Positions 28,692 to 38,051 of a stretch of DNA of 64,000 nt are shown piece after piece. The DNA lies in contig NZ_FNLO01000004.1 of assembly GCF_900095735.1 (NCBI RefSeq), forward strand, positions 328,199 through 392,198, given 5' to 3'. The position numbers and the translations under genes are program-made. Below the pieces are notes generated by a model. The model saw only the letters and a list, made by a program, of their open reading frames with translations, was not told the DNA's origin and ran no database searches. Source of the stretch: Chitinasiproducens palmae (GTDB lineage Bacteria; Pseudomonadota; Gammaproteobacteria; Burkholderiales; Burkholderiaceae). Within the stretch, counting starts at the first letter, position 1. Every line of letters begins with the position of its first letter.

Positions 28692-29591
28692 TCAACCCTG
28701 CGTCAGAAAGCGCACCAGCGTGCGCGCCGCGGAGCTGAGCTGGCCCGCATCGCGCGTCACGATCAGCAGGTGGCGCGTCGCCCAGGGGTCGGTCAGGGGA
28801 ATCAGGTCCAGATCGAGCGCGCGCAGGTAGAGCGTGCCGACCTGCTGCGGCACGATCGCGATACCGAGACCGACATGCACCATCCGGCAAAGCGCATCGA
28901 GACTGCTGACCGCGATCTTCGTGTGCAGCGTGCGTTGCCGGCGCGCGGCCTCGTGCTGGAGCAACTGCGCGAGCGCGCTGTCGTAGCGCAGCCCGACGAA
29001 CGGTTCGCCGACGATGTCGTCGAACGCGACCGCGGCACGGCCGCTCAGCCGGTGATGCTGCGGCACGATCAGCGCCAGCCGGTCGTCGCGGTAGGGTTGC
29101 GCGCTCAAGCCGCCGACGCCTTCCGGCGCGGTGCAGATGCCCACATCGGCGCCACGCTCTGCGACCGTGCGCAGGACGTGTGTCGAGGTCTGCTCCTCCA
29201 GGCTGATCGTGATCAACGGATAGAGCCGTTCGAACGCCGCCACGTCTTCGGGCAGGAATTGCACGACCGACGACAGGTTGGCGACCACGCGCACCGTGCC
29301 GCTGGCGCCCGCGTGCACGCGCGACAGCTCCGCGCCGAGCGCTTCGACCGTTGCCACGATCTGGTCGGCGTAGCGCAGCACCGTTTCGCCCGCGGCGGTG
29401 ACCGTGACGCCACGCGACTTGCGCTCGATCAGCTTGACGCCGAGCAGGCTTTCGATCTCGGCGATACGCCGGCTGACCGCCGATGCGGCGATGATCTCCC
29501 GCTCGGCGGCACGCGCGATGTTGCGCTCGCGGCACACGGTCACGAAAAGGCGCAGCGAGGTGAGGTCGAGCTTGCGCAGCAGCTGTTCCAT
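28692..29591 (-). CDS. LysR-family transcriptional regulator
   Basis: A 299-residue LysR-type regulator. The N-terminal winged helix-turn-helix is typical (LTSLRLFVTVCRERNIARAAEREIIAASAVSRRIAEIE, about residues 10-47), followed by the periplasmic-binding-like effector domain (residues ~90-299). It lies upstream of the aconitase-family and MFS genes on the same strand, so it probably controls that carboxylate module (inference). The ATG at 29591 gives the normal LysR length. Confidence 0.9.
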   Translation of the reverse strand: MEQLLRKLDLTSLRLFVTVCRERNIARAAEREIIAASAVSRRIAEIESLLGVKLIERKSRGVTVTAAGETVLRYADQIVATVEALGAELSRVHAGASGTVRVVANLSSVVQFLPEDVAAFERLYPLITISLEEQTSTHVLRTVAERGADVGICTAPEGVGGLSAQPYRDDRLALIVPQHHRLSGRAAVAFDDIVGEPFVGLRYDSALAQLLQHEAARRQRTLHTKIAVSSLDALCRMVHVGLGIAIVPQQVGTLYLRALDLDLIPLTDPWATRHLLIVTRDAGQLSSAARTLVRFLTQG

Positions 29592-29611
29592 GAGCTTCGT
29601 CTAGGTCCGAC

Positions 29612-30352
29612 TCAATAGCCCTGCTTGAGCTCGGCGGACATCGCGCCAAGCACCGTCTTGACCGGCGCATCGGGCTCCGCGCTGGCCCAATAACGCCGGC
29701 TCGGATCGCCGAACAGCTCGAGCGACCCCTCCACGCGATGCGAGACCGGCGCCGCGTCGAAGGCCTGCGCCGAGCGGCGCACCATGTCCGCATACTGACG
29801 GCCGTCGCTGGGCTTCGTGTCACCGTTGACGCCGGCGGCGTGCAGCGCGGCGCGCAGGTCCGGCACCATGCAGGTATAGCGCACGGTGGCCACCACGCGC
29901 GGATTCGTGGCCTGCTCGCGTATCTGGCTGCTGAGCGCCTGGCAACGCGAACGCCGTGATGCCGCGACGAAACGTTCCGCCATATCCTGCACCGGCCCCT
30001 TCAGACCCGCGCGCTCGGACGCCGGTACCGCGGCCAACATACGCTCGCCCATCATGCGCGCCATGCGCGCGTCGAGGGCCGCCAGCGCGCCGGTATCGAG
30101 CGCATCCTTGCCCGCGTAGGCGTCGCGCAGGCGCTCGTTGATCGCGCGAGCGCTGACCATGTCGGCGTTGACCAGCGCCTTCATATAGAGATTGGCGGTC
30201 TGCTCCGGCGTCAGGGCGCCGTCCGGGTTGGCCGCGCGGGCGCCGGGCGTCAGCGCCAGGCAGGCCGCGCCAAGCAGTGCGGCGAGGCCGGCACGGCCGC
30301 AATCTCGATACTTCGGGATGAAACGGGAAATACGCGACTCGGCTTGGATCAT
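29612..30352 (-). CDS. Secreted hypothetical protein
   Basis: A 246-residue protein with an N-terminal signal sequence (hydrophobic stretch AGLAALLGAACLALTPGARAA, cleavage after ARA near residue 40) and no further membrane segment, so likely periplasmic. The mature part is helix-rich with two cysteines (in RSRCQAL and RYTCMVP) that could form a disulfide. No family was recognised. It ends 20 bp before the LysR start and may share its transcript, but no functional link is evident. Confidence 0.7.
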   Translation of the reverse strand: MIQAESRISRFIPKYRDCGRAGLAALLGAACLALTPGARAANPDGALTPEQTANLYMKALVNADMVSARAINERLRDAYAGKDALDTGALAALDARMARMMGERMLAAVPASERAGLKGPVQDMAERFVAASRRSRCQALSSQIREQATNPRVVATVRYTCMVPDLRAALHAAGVNGDTKPSDGRQYADMVRRSAQAFDAAPVSHRVEGSLELFGDPSRRYWASAEPDAPVKTVLGAMSAELKQGY

Positions 30353-30355
30353 CAG

Positions 30356-30913
30356 CTACAGGGTCTCCGTGTCGTTGAACATGGCGCCTTGCGGCGCACC
30401 GCAGGCGCGGCTGGCGCACCGGCCGCCGCACGGGATGAACCGGTCAGTAGGCGGTGCCCGGGCGGGACGGACGCCATGGCGGGCGTCGCACGAACGCCGC
30501 ACGAACGTCACCCGGCCCGCCACGGCACCGGTGCGCCGGTGCGTCAGGAAGGCGCGGGCGCACCTGGCATGCCGGCCTCGCGCCGGCTTCGGCAACGCCC
30601 TCGCGCGGCAGCGCGGGAGCGTCGGGCCAGGCATCTAGCGTAGCAGCCCATGCGCCGACGTGCAGGACCGGCGAACGGCGGACAGCGAGCGACCGGGCCC
30701 GGCAGCAGCGCCGGGCTGCCGCCCCGGCCGCCCTGCCTGGCCGGGCCAATGCCTGCGCCCCGATCCAGATCCGCTGGCGCCGGCACCGCGCTCGCGCGGC
30801 TGATCCCCGCCCCGCGGCAGGCGCGGACCGGGTGCGGACCGGGGCCAGCCGGGGGCGCACCGGGCGCGCGTCGAGCGCGGGTCGGGGACGCGCCAGTGCG
30901 GCAATTGGAAAAG
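30356..30913. other. Gene-free GC-rich region
   Basis: About 560 bp in which all frames are low-complexity Arg/Ala/Pro/Gly strings with no family signature. Weak repeats of GCGGACCGGG near 30828-30860 lie just beyond the dadA stop. No RNA or promoter was identified. Confidence 0.4.
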
Positions 30914-32179
30914 CTAGAAGCGCTGGATCGAGAACGGCTTCAGATCGAGCGCGGGCTGCGTACCGGATGCCAGGTCGGCAAGCACCCGCGCGGTCGCAGC
31001 CGCCCCGGTCAGACCGACATGACCGTGCCCGAACCCGTATAACACATTCGGCACTCGCGACGCCCGCGAAATCACCGGCAGCGAATCCGGCGTGCTGGGC
31101 CGGAAACCCAGCCACTTGCCGACGCCCGGCGTGTCGAGGCCCAGTTGCGCGTCCAGCGCCGGGAACATCCGCTTCAATTGTTCCAGAAGCAGGGCCGCGC
31201 GACGCCAGGTGGGCGGTGCCTGCAGTCCGGCGAGCTCGACGGTGCCCGCCGCGCGCAGCCGTCCGGCCATCGGCGTCGCGAACATCTTGGCTTCCGCCCA
31301 CATCACGGGCGCGGCGAGCAGATGTTCGGCCCCGGGCACTTCGACGTGATAGCCGCGCTCGGTATCGAGCAGCACGCGGTCGCCCAGCGAACGGGCCAGC
31401 TTCGCCGACCATGCCCCAGCCGACACCACGACGTCGAGGGCGGGCAGCGAGCCGAAGCGGGTGACGACTGCAACCGCGCGCCCGTCGCGAACCTCGACCC
31501 GCTCGGCCGGTGCGTCGACGAAGCTTCCGCCGTGCGACACGAAGTGTTCGCAGAAACGCCGCAGCAACTCGCCCGGATCGACGAAATGGCCGGTCTCGGC
31601 AATCCGTCGGCCGCGCACGAAACGGTCCGACAGCGCGGGCATCGCCTCGCGCAACTGCCCCGCATCGAGTTCCTCGATCGCGACACCGTTGTCGGCGCGC
31701 AAGCGCATGCCGGCCGCGTCGCCACGCCACCCGGCGTCGGTCGAATAGAGCACCGTATGACCGCGCTCGCGCAACAGGTCGGTGGCGCGCGCCCGTGCCA
31801 GCAGCGGGCGATAGGCCTCCAGCGCCGGCGCGAGCAGGCTGCGCAGCGCGCGTGCCTGCGCCGCCACGCGTGCCGGCCGGCTCGACGCCAGGAAGCGCAG
31901 CAGCCAGGGGGTCATGCCCGGCAGTCGCGACCAGCGCATGACCAACGGGCCGTCGGGGTCGCGAAGCCAGCCAGGTACTTGCCAAACGACGCCGGGCATC
32001 GCGACCGGAACGATCGACGAGCCGTTGACGCAACCGGCGTTGCCAAGCGAAGCCGCCTGCTTGAGGGAGCGCGGATCGACGACCGTCACCGCGCGGCCCT
32101 GCTGTTGCAGTTGCAGTGCCGTACACATGCCGACCAGGCCGCCGCCGATTACGATGGTCCTGGGTTGCAGGGAATGCAT
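30914..32179 (-). CDS. dadA: FAD-dependent D-amino acid dehydrogenase-like protein
   Basis: A 421-residue FAD oxidoreductase of the DadA type, which deaminates D-amino acids to keto acids and passes electrons to the respiratory chain. The N-terminal dinucleotide motif is VIGGGLVGMCTALQL; next come SLGNAGCVNGSS and the C-terminal FAD motif LYGFGHGHVGLTGAAATARVLADL. Start at 32179 (MHSLQPRTIV); the frame is open to 32704 but that reads into the gene on the other strand. Length fits the family. No alr/dadX racemase is adjacent, so the substrate range is uncertain and other DAO-family roles are possible. Confidence 0.85.
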   Translation of the reverse strand: MHSLQPRTIVIGGGLVGMCTALQLQQQGRAVTVVDPRSLKQAASLGNAGCVNGSSIVPVAMPGVVWQVPGWLRDPDGPLVMRWSRLPGMTPWLLRFLASSRPARVAAQARALRSLLAPALEAYRPLLARARATDLLRERGHTVLYSTDAGWRGDAAGMRLRADNGVAIEELDAGQLREAMPALSDRFVRGRRIAETGHFVDPGELLRRFCEHFVSHGGSFVDAPAERVEVRDGRAVAVVTRFGSLPALDVVVSAGAWSAKLARSLGDRVLLDTERGYHVEVPGAEHLLAAPVMWAEAKMFATPMAGRLRAAGTVELAGLQAPPTWRRAALLLEQLKRMFPALDAQLGLDTPGVGKWLGFRPSTPDSLPVISRASRVPNVLYGFGHGHVGLTGAAATARVLADLASGTQPALDLKPFSIQRF

Positions 32180-32389
32180 GATTGGGCGTGTAGAGGGAAG
32201 CCGCCGGAAATCCCGGACGAAGGCGCTGGATTGCGCCGGGCTGCGCATTGTCGCAGAAATGATGCCGGCCACCGCAGCCAGGTTTCGGCCCGTCGGCATC
32301 CAACGCGGCAAGGCGCCTGCACGCTTCCGTTGAAAAAGGGACAATTGCGCCCATTTCTTCAGCGCACCGTTGCTCGCAACCGTATTCCA

Positions 32390-33607
32390 ATGGCCTCCTC
32401 GCATCCTCTCCGTACGCCGCCGGCTCCGCCGGTGGCGCTCAAACCGCTCACCGTCGCCCTGGCACTGCTGGCCGTCGGCGCGCTGTACCTCGGCAATGCC
32501 TTCGGCATCAAGCAGGGCGCGCTCTACGTGCTTGGCGCACTGCTCGGCCTGACGCTTTATCACGCGGCCTTCGGCTTCACGTCGGCCTGGCGGGTTTTCA
32601 TCGCCGACGGGCGCGGCGCCGGTCTGCGCGCGCAGATGGTGATGCTGGCCCTCGGTTCGATCCTGTTCTTCCCGGTGCTCGCCTCGGGCAGCCTGTTCGG
32701 GCACCCGGTCACCGGCCTGGTTTCGCCGGCCGGTACGTCCGTGATCGTCGGCGCGTTCATGTTCGGTCTTGGCATGCAGTTGGGCGGCGGCTGCGCGTCG
32801 GGCACGCTATACACGGTGGGCGGCGGCAGCACGCGGATGATCGTGACATTGATCGCCTTCGTCGCGGGCTCGGTGATCGGCAGCGCGCACCTGCCCTTCT
32901 GGTCGTCGCTGCCGCAGTTGGCGCCGTTTTCGACGGTCAAGACCTTTGGCTGGCCGCTCGCGCTGGCGCTGAATCTCGCGCTGTTCGCCTTGATCGCCTG
33001 GCTGACGGTGCGAATCGAGAAACGCCGTCACGGCGGACTCGTCGCGGCGCACACGCAACCGCCGCACGCTTCGCCCTGGCTGCACGGCCCCTGGCCGCTG
33101 CTGGCCGGTGCTGTTGCACTGGCCGTGCTCAATTTCGCCACGCTTGCGCTGTCGGGCCGCCCTTGGGGCGTGACCTCGGCATTCGCGCTGTGGGGCGCCA
33201 AGGCGCTGGACGCGGTCGGCGTGGGCGTTGCGAACTGGACTTACTGGCGCGCACCGGCGAACGCCGCCGCGCTGCATGCGCCGCTGGGCAAGGACATCAC
33301 GACGGTGATGGACATCGGCATCGTGTTCGGCGCCATGGCCGCGGCCGCCTTGGCCGGCCGTTACGCACCGGTATGGCGACTGCCGTTGCGCTCGCTGATT
33401 GCGGCCATCCTAGGCGGCCTGCTGCTCGGCTACGGCGCGCGACTCGCGTACGGCTGCAACATCGGCGCGTACTTCAGCGGCATCGTGTCGGGCAGCCTGC
33501 ACGGCTGGCTGTGGATGGTGGCAGCGTTCTTCGGCAACGTGCTTGGCACCCGCCTGCGGCCGATGTTCGGCCTGGAAGTGGAGCGCATGCAACCCACCAG
33601 TTGCTGA
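32390..33607 (+). CDS. YeeE/YedE (TsuA-like) sulfur-compound transporter
   Basis: A 405-residue membrane protein with about 9-10 hydrophobic helices in the YeeE/YedE family, whose characterised members take up thiosulfate through a path lined by conserved cysteines. The two key cysteines are visible at Cys135 (LGGGCASGT) and Cys356 (AYGCNIGAYF), giving the family's internal two-fold repeat. The ATG at 32390 is the first plausible start after an upstream shadow frame. Divergent from dadA. No TusA/YeeD partner gene is adjacent, so the sulfur substrate is inferred only from the family. Confidence 0.88.
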   Translation: MASSHPLRTPPAPPVALKPLTVALALLAVGALYLGNAFGIKQGALYVLGALLGLTLYHAAFGFTSAWRVFIADGRGAGLRAQMVMLALGSILFFPVLASGSLFGHPVTGLVSPAGTSVIVGAFMFGLGMQLGGGCASGTLYTVGGGSTRMIVTLIAFVAGSVIGSAHLPFWSSLPQLAPFSTVKTFGWPLALALNLALFALIAWLTVRIEKRRHGGLVAAHTQPPHASPWLHGPWPLLAGAVALAVLNFATLALSGRPWGVTSAFALWGAKALDAVGVGVANWTYWRAPANAAALHAPLGKDITTVMDIGIVFGAMAAAALAGRYAPVWRLPLRSLIAAILGGLLLGYGARLAYGCNIGAYFSGIVSGSLHGWLWMVAAFFGNVLGTRLRPMFGLEVERMQPTSC

Positions 33608-33663
33608 GAGGTGCACTGCCGAGGGGCGCACTGCCAGGAGGCGTTGCCGAGGGGTGCGCTGCA
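33606..33663. repeat. Imperfect 13-15-bp repeats after the yeeE-like gene
   Basis: Four degenerate copies of GAGGGGYGCACTGCC-like units start at the stop codon of the YeeE-like gene. The unit length varies, so this is the least regular of the gene-end arrays. Confidence 0.4.
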
Positions 33664-33978
33664 GAAGGAAGTACAGCCGGATGGCGTACAGTCGCAGGAT
33701 GCCCGGGCACGCGTCACGCTGCCGGACAACGGCGGTTGCCGCATCGGCGATTGCTGACAGACTGGTCGGCAACCGCGCGGTCCACACCGGCTGATCGCCT
33801 GGACCGCCGGCCGTCGCATCGTCGCGACCTCACCGGCGACGCGATCTGGCCGGGCAGTGCACCTTGGGCGGTCAATCTCAGAGGGCAACCTCGGGCGGTC
33901 CAGCGGCGGCGGCCTGGCGGAAGCGGCGGCCCGGCCCGGAACTGATCGCCGAAGCGCCGCGCTTCGGCGGTCATTCGC

Positions 33979-34023
33979 GCCCTTGCCGCCCTTGCCGCCC
34001 TTGCCGCCCTTGCCGCCCTTGGC
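33979..34023. repeat. 9-bp tandem repeat, 5 units
   Basis: Five units of GCCCTTGCC in perfect register (last unit GCCCTTGGC). It lies in the intergenic space between the convergent YeeE-like and AI-2E-family genes. Confidence 0.9.
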
Positions 34024-34077
34024 GTCATCACGAGCGTCACCTCAGGAGTCACGCTCAGCGGCCCCTACAGTGTCGCA

Positions 34078-34125
34078 CCTGGTGTCGCGCTCGGCGTAGC
34101 GCTCGGTGCCGCGCTTGGCCTCGCC
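34078..34125. repeat. Imperfect 12-bp tandem repeat, 4 units
   Basis: Four 12-bp units of CTCGGYGYCGCG type (CCTGGTGTCGCG, CTCGGCGTAGCG, CTCGGTGCCGCG, CTTGGCCTCGCC). It ends 16 bp beyond the stop of the AI-2E-family transporter gene. Confidence 0.6.
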
Positions 34126-34141
34126 CACGACCTTTCACCGT

Positions 34142-35260
34142 TCAGCGGGACGCGCCCACCCACTCGCGCCAGAACACCGTCAGCACGGTCATCAAGGCCG
34201 GGCCCACGAAAAGGCCCAATGGACCCAAGGTCTCCGCGCCGCCAAGAATGCCCAGCAGCACGAGCAGAAAGGGCAGGCGCGACGAGCCGCCGATCAGCGC
34301 CGGCCGTACGAAGTGCTCGGCAACGCCGACGATCAGGAGGCCCGCGCCGAGCAGACATGCGCCGGCGACAGGCGCGGCATTCAGAAACAGATAAAGCGCC
34401 GCACCGCAGAACAGTAGCGGCGCACAGAAAGGCAGCATCGCGGCCACCGCACTCACGCCGCCGAGCAGTGCCGCATGCGGCACGCCGGTCAGCGCATAGG
34501 CGATGCCCAGCAGCAGGCCCTCGCCGCAGCCGACCAGTACCAGTCCGCTGACCGTGCCGCGCACGGCCCCGACCATGCGGACCAGCAGGGTTGCGCCGTC
34601 CGCGCCGACGCCACGGCGCGCGGCGTCCAGCAACTGTGCCGGCAGTCGCGAGCCCGACGCGAATACGAAGAACAGGATTAGCAACGTGAAGCCGAATTGC
34701 ACGATGGCATGCAAGACCCTACCACCGAAACGCCGCCCATAGAGCAGCAGCGTCGCGCGCGGCACACGCATCGCGAAATGGCCCGCCTTGCCGGGCTCGC
34801 TCAGGTTGGTGCGCCACCATGCGTCCACCTGTCGGGCGCCGACTGGCAGGCGTTGCACCCAGGCCGGCACGGCGATACCGCTTTGCTCGATGTCGCGGGC
34901 GGCGCCGTACAGCGCGCGCGCCTCGCCGGCTGCCTGCCCGACGCCGAGCCCGAGCGGCAGCACAAAGATCACCGTGACAAGCAGGGTGAGCAGCGCCGCC
35001 GTCGCCCGTGGCCGGTGCCGCAGCGCCGGCCACGCCTCCAGGCGCTGCAACAGTGGCCACAGCGCGATCGCGATGACACCGGCCCAGGCGACCGCCGGCA
35101 GGAAGTCGTGGATGATCCAGACCGCAAGCAGTGTCAGGACCGCGTACAGCGCGGCCAGCGCGATGCGCTGCCGCCGGACTGCCGAGGTCGCCGCGGTCCC
35201 CGCAATCCGCGCAGTCCCCGTAAAACGATCGCCGGTCGGCGCTGGCTGGTCGAAGTCCAC
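34142..35260 (-). CDS. AI-2E/PerM (YdiK-like) family membrane transporter
   Basis: A 372-residue polytopic membrane protein of the AI-2E transporter (PerM, UPF0118) family, with about 7-8 hydrophobic helices: two at the N-terminus (about 33-65), a long hydrophilic loop (about 110-190), and a C-terminal bundle containing the family's closing block (LLVLLGILGGAETLGPLGLFVGPALMTVL). Members export autoinducer-2 or act as ion/proton antiporters; the role here is unknown. The ATG at 35260 is one base after the stop of the upstream rhtB-like gene, implying translational coupling. Confidence 0.88.
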   Translation of the reverse strand: MDFDQPAPTGDRFTGTARIAGTAATSAVRRQRIALAALYAVLTLLAVWIIHDFLPAVAWAGVIAIALWPLLQRLEAWPALRHRPRATAALLTLLVTVIFVLPLGLGVGQAAGEARALYGAARDIEQSGIAVPAWVQRLPVGARQVDAWWRTNLSEPGKAGHFAMRVPRATLLLYGRRFGGRVLHAIVQFGFTLLILFFVFASGSRLPAQLLDAARRGVGADGATLLVRMVGAVRGTVSGLVLVGCGEGLLLGIAYALTGVPHAALLGGVSAVAAMLPFCAPLLFCGAALYLFLNAAPVAGACLLGAGLLIVGVAEHFVRPALIGGSSRLPFLLVLLGILGGAETLGPLGLFVGPALMTVLTVFWREWVGASR

Positions 35261-35261
35261 T

Positions 35262-35885
35262 TCAGTGCTGCAGGCCGATGGTCAGCGTCCCGGCGCCGAC
35301 CAGGACCGCACCGCCCAGCACGCCGACGCGCCGCTGTACCTTCTCGCCGGCCAGGCGACGCGCCGCCACGCGGGCGATCAATCCGTACACCGTCGAGTTG
35401 AGCGTCGACAGGCAGACGAAAGTGCACAACATGATCGCGGCCTGACTGGCGAACGATGCGTTGGGCGACACAAACTGCGGCACGAAGGCGACGAAGAAGA
35501 CAATGCCCTTCGGGTTCAGCGCGGTCACCGCCCACGCCGACAGGAAACGGCGGACCGCGCTCTTCGGACTTGCCGACAGTTCGGCATGCCGGCCCGCGCG
35601 GCGGGCCTTTGCGATCGAGCGCAAACCGAGAAAGATCAGATAGGCGCCGCCCACCACCTTCAGCGCCACGAACGCGGTGGCCGACGCCGCGAGCAGCGCG
35701 CCCGCACCGGCCAGCGACACCGCCATCGCCGTGCAGTCACCCGCCGACACGCCGGCGATCGTGCTGACCGGCGAGCGGCCCTTGTTCGACAAGGCGTCGG
35801 AAATCACCAGCAGGATGGTCGGCCCCGGGATCAGCAACAGAAGAATGCTCGCGCCGACAAAGGCGAGCCAGGCATGTAACGACAT
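35262..35885 (-). CDS. LysE/RhtB-family amino acid exporter
   Basis: A 207-residue inner-membrane exporter of the LysE/RhtB family with about 6 hydrophobic segments. The N-terminal hallmark is present (FVGASILLLLIPGPTILLVISDALSNKGR), followed by AGVSAGDC. Such proteins expel homoserine, threonine, leucine or related amino acids; the substrate cannot be set from sequence. Its stop nearly abuts the start of the AI-2E-family gene, so the two form one transcript. Confidence 0.9.
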   Translation of the reverse strand: MSLHAWLAFVGASILLLLIPGPTILLVISDALSNKGRSPVSTIAGVSAGDCTAMAVSLAGAGALLAASATAFVALKVVGGAYLIFLGLRSIAKARRAGRHAELSASPKSAVRRFLSAWAVTALNPKGIVFFVAFVPQFVSPNASFASQAAIMLCTFVCLSTLNSTVYGLIARVAARRLAGEKVQRRVGVLGGAVLVGAGTLTIGLQH

Positions 35886-36077
35886 CGTTTCGACTCCTAC
35901 ACAAGAAGGCCGATGTTACACCTCGGCACACGGGCCGCGCTGCCTGCCGTTTGTCCGTACACCGTCGTTCGCGATTGGCCCGCTGCAGCGCCGTGGCGCC
36001 GTGGCACCGTGGCGGTGCCGAGAGCGACAGTCTGCGCCGGCGTCACGCCCGACGCCCGCGTGCCACGCCCACCGCGC

Positions 36078-37658
36078 TCATGTGCCCGCCTCCCCGGCCC
36101 CGGTCTCGGCTCCGGTCTCGGCTCCGGTCTCGGCTCCGGTCTCGGCTCCGGTCTCGCGCTGCCAGTCCCGCGTGCGCGCCACCGCGTCGTGCCAGCGATG
36201 CCGGCGCGCGTGTCGTTCATCCTCGCCGATTGCGGGCTCGAAGCGGCGCTCCGGCCGCCATTGCGCCGCCACTTCCGCCGCCCCGTCCCAGAAGCCGACG
36301 CCGATGCCGGCCAGATAGGCGGCACCGAGCGCGGTCGTCTCGGTCACGTGCGGACGAACCACCGCCTGCCCGAGCAGGTCCGCCTGCAGCTGCATGAGCA
36401 AGTCGCAGCGCGACGCGCCGCCGTCCACCCGCAGTTCGCTCACCGGCATGCCCGCGTCGCGCTGCATCGCGTCGAGCACGTCGACACTTTGCAGGGCGAT
36501 GGCTTCGAGCGCCGCCCGCGCGATGTGCGGCCGGCCCGTGCCGCGGGTCATGCCAAACAGTGCGCCGCGCGCGAACGGATCCCAATACGGCGCGCCCAGT
36601 CCGGCGAAAGCCGGTACCATCACGACGCCGCCGGTGTCGGCGCACTGGGCGGCGAGCGGACCGACCTCGGGCGCGCTGTCGATGATACCCAGACCGTCGC
36701 GCAGCCATTGGATCGTTGCGCCGCCCATGAATACCGACCCTTCCAGCGCATAGGCCGGCCCGGTGCCGGCCGCCCCCAGGTCCCATGCAACCGTGCTGAT
36801 CAGCCGGTTGCGCGACACGGTCGGCGCGGCGTCGGTGTTCATCAGCAGGAACAGCCCGGTGCCGTAGGTGTTCTTGGCCATGCCCGGTTGCAGGCAGGCC
36901 TGCCCGAAGGTGGCCGCCTGCTGGTCGCCGGCGAGACCGGTGATCGGAATCGACGCGCCGAAGCAACCCTCGTCGCACAGCGCGACCGGGCCGCATGATG
37001 GCACGACGTCAGGCAGCACCGCCTTCGGGATGCCGAAGCAGTCGAGCAGCGACTCGTCCCAGGCCAGGCGCCGGATGTCGAACAGCATCGTACGCGCGGC
37101 ATTGCTGACGTCGGTGGCGTGCCGCCGGCCGCCGCTCAGGCGCCAGACCAGCCAGCTGTCGATGGTGCCGAAGGCCAGTTCGCCGGCGTTCGCGCGCGCG
37201 CGTGCGCCCGGTACGTGGTCGAGCAGCCAGGCGAGCTTGGTTGCCGCGAAATACGGATCGATCACCAGTCCGGTGCGCTCGGTGACCAGCCGTGCCTGCT
37301 CGGTCCGGAGCAGCCGCGCGCACTGCGTCGCGGTGCGGCGGTCCTGCCAGACGATGGCCGGCGCAAGCGGGCGCCCGGTGGCCCGCTCCCACAGTACCGT
37401 GGTCTCCCGTTGATTGGCGATGCCGATCGCGGCGATCTGCGCCGGCGCCAGCCCCGCATGGCCCAGCGCTTCGCGCGCCACGGCAAGCTGGCTGCCCCAG
37501 ATTTCCTCGGCATCGTGCTCGACCCAGCCCGCTTGCGGATAGTGCTGGGTGAATTCGCGCTGCGCGGCGGCGACGATCTGGCCGGCGCGATCGAAGATCA
37601 AGGCGCGCGAACTGCTCGTGCCCTGGTCGAGCGCGAGGATGAAGCGGTCTTTCGGCAT
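36078..37658 (-). CDS. glpK: Glycerol kinase with repetitive C-terminal tail
   Basis: A 526-residue glycerol kinase (FGGY family), making glycerol-3-phosphate from glycerol and ATP. Motifs are intact: [16 protein letters not shown] at the start, [17 protein letters not shown], the ATP-site segment [11 protein letters not shown] and [19 protein letters not shown]. The usual length is about 500; the excess is a C-terminal tail in which the tetrapeptide GAET is repeated four times, encoded by a 12-bp tandem repeat (36101-36156). The catalytic region should be unaffected. The ATG at 37658 (MPKDRFIL) is the family start; the open frame extends to 37952. No glpF or glpD lies nearby. Confidence 0.94.
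   Translation of the reverse strand: MPKDRFILALDQGTSSSRALIFDRAGQIVAAAQREFTQHYPQAGWVEHDAEEIWGSQLAVAREALGHAGLAPAQIAAIGIANQRETTVLWERATGRPLAPAIVWQDRRTATQCARLLRTEQARLVTERTGLVIDPYFAATKLAWLLDHVPGARARANAGELAFGTIDSWLVWRLSGGRRHATDVSNAARTMLFDIRRLAWDESLLDCFGIPKAVLPDVVPSCGPVALCDEGCFGASIPITGLAGDQQAATFGQACLQPGMAKNTYGTGLFLLMNTDAAPTVSRNRLISTVAWDLGAAGTGPAYALEGSVFMGGATIQWLRDGLGIIDSAPEVGPLAAQCADTGGVVMVPAFAGLGAPYWDPFARGALFGMTRGTGRPHIARAALEAIALQSVDVLDAMQRDAGMPVSELRVDGGASRCDLLMQLQADLLGQAVVRPHVTETTALGAAYLAGIGVGFWDGAAEVAAQWRPERRFEPAIGEDERHARRHRWHDAVARTRDWQRETGAETGAETGAETGAETGAGEAGT
36101..36156. repeat. 12-bp tandem repeat inside the glpK 3' end, 4.5 units
   Basis: Four exact copies of CGGTCTCGGCTC plus a partial fifth. 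On the minus strand it is translated in frame as repeated Gly-Ala-Glu-Thr at the end of glycerol kinase. Since 12 is a multiple of 3, gain or loss of units would keep the frame. Confidence 0.93.
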
Positions 37659-38051
37659 CGGCGTGTCCTGGCTGGCGGGCGCTTTCCTGCCGCGGCGCAA
37701 CGCCCGGCGAGCGCACATGATCGCACGCGGCGCGGCATCGGCCGGCGGGCCGGGCAGCCGCCGCCGGCCAGCGGTGCCAGGGCCCGCGACGACCTTCGGC
37801 CGACTCGCGGCTGCAGGAACCAACGCGCTCGCCGGATGCCGCCGCCCGGCGGCACCATCGTAGGTGCGGCCGGCCGTTGCGCAAAGCCGGGGAAACCCCG
37901 CATCGGCGCGCGCGCGAGGCAGCTTGCCGATACCGCAAACAGTGGATGCCAAACGCGGGCCTTTTGACTAAGCTTGCACCGATTGCGCCCGCCAGCCATC
38001 GTATCGCTGCCGGGACGCGTGTCTCGTGGTTCGCTTTCCTGGAGCGACTTC
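37659..38051. other. Divergent intergenic region glpK / DUF6622-like
   Basis: About 390 bp between divergent starts, expected to hold both promoters. No clear hexamer pair was found. GGAG lies 8 nt before the downstream gene's ATG. Confidence 0.35.

Larger units (their letters stand above)
33664..34141. other. Gene-free region with two microsatellites
   Basis: About 480 bp between convergent genes without a supported coding frame; it contains the 9-bp and 12-bp arrays annotated separately. Confidence 0.4.

Noticed and set aside
30356..30913. Several Arg/Pro-rich frames before dadA
   Set aside because: They are low-complexity frames typical of stop-poor GC-rich DNA, with no start signals or family matches.
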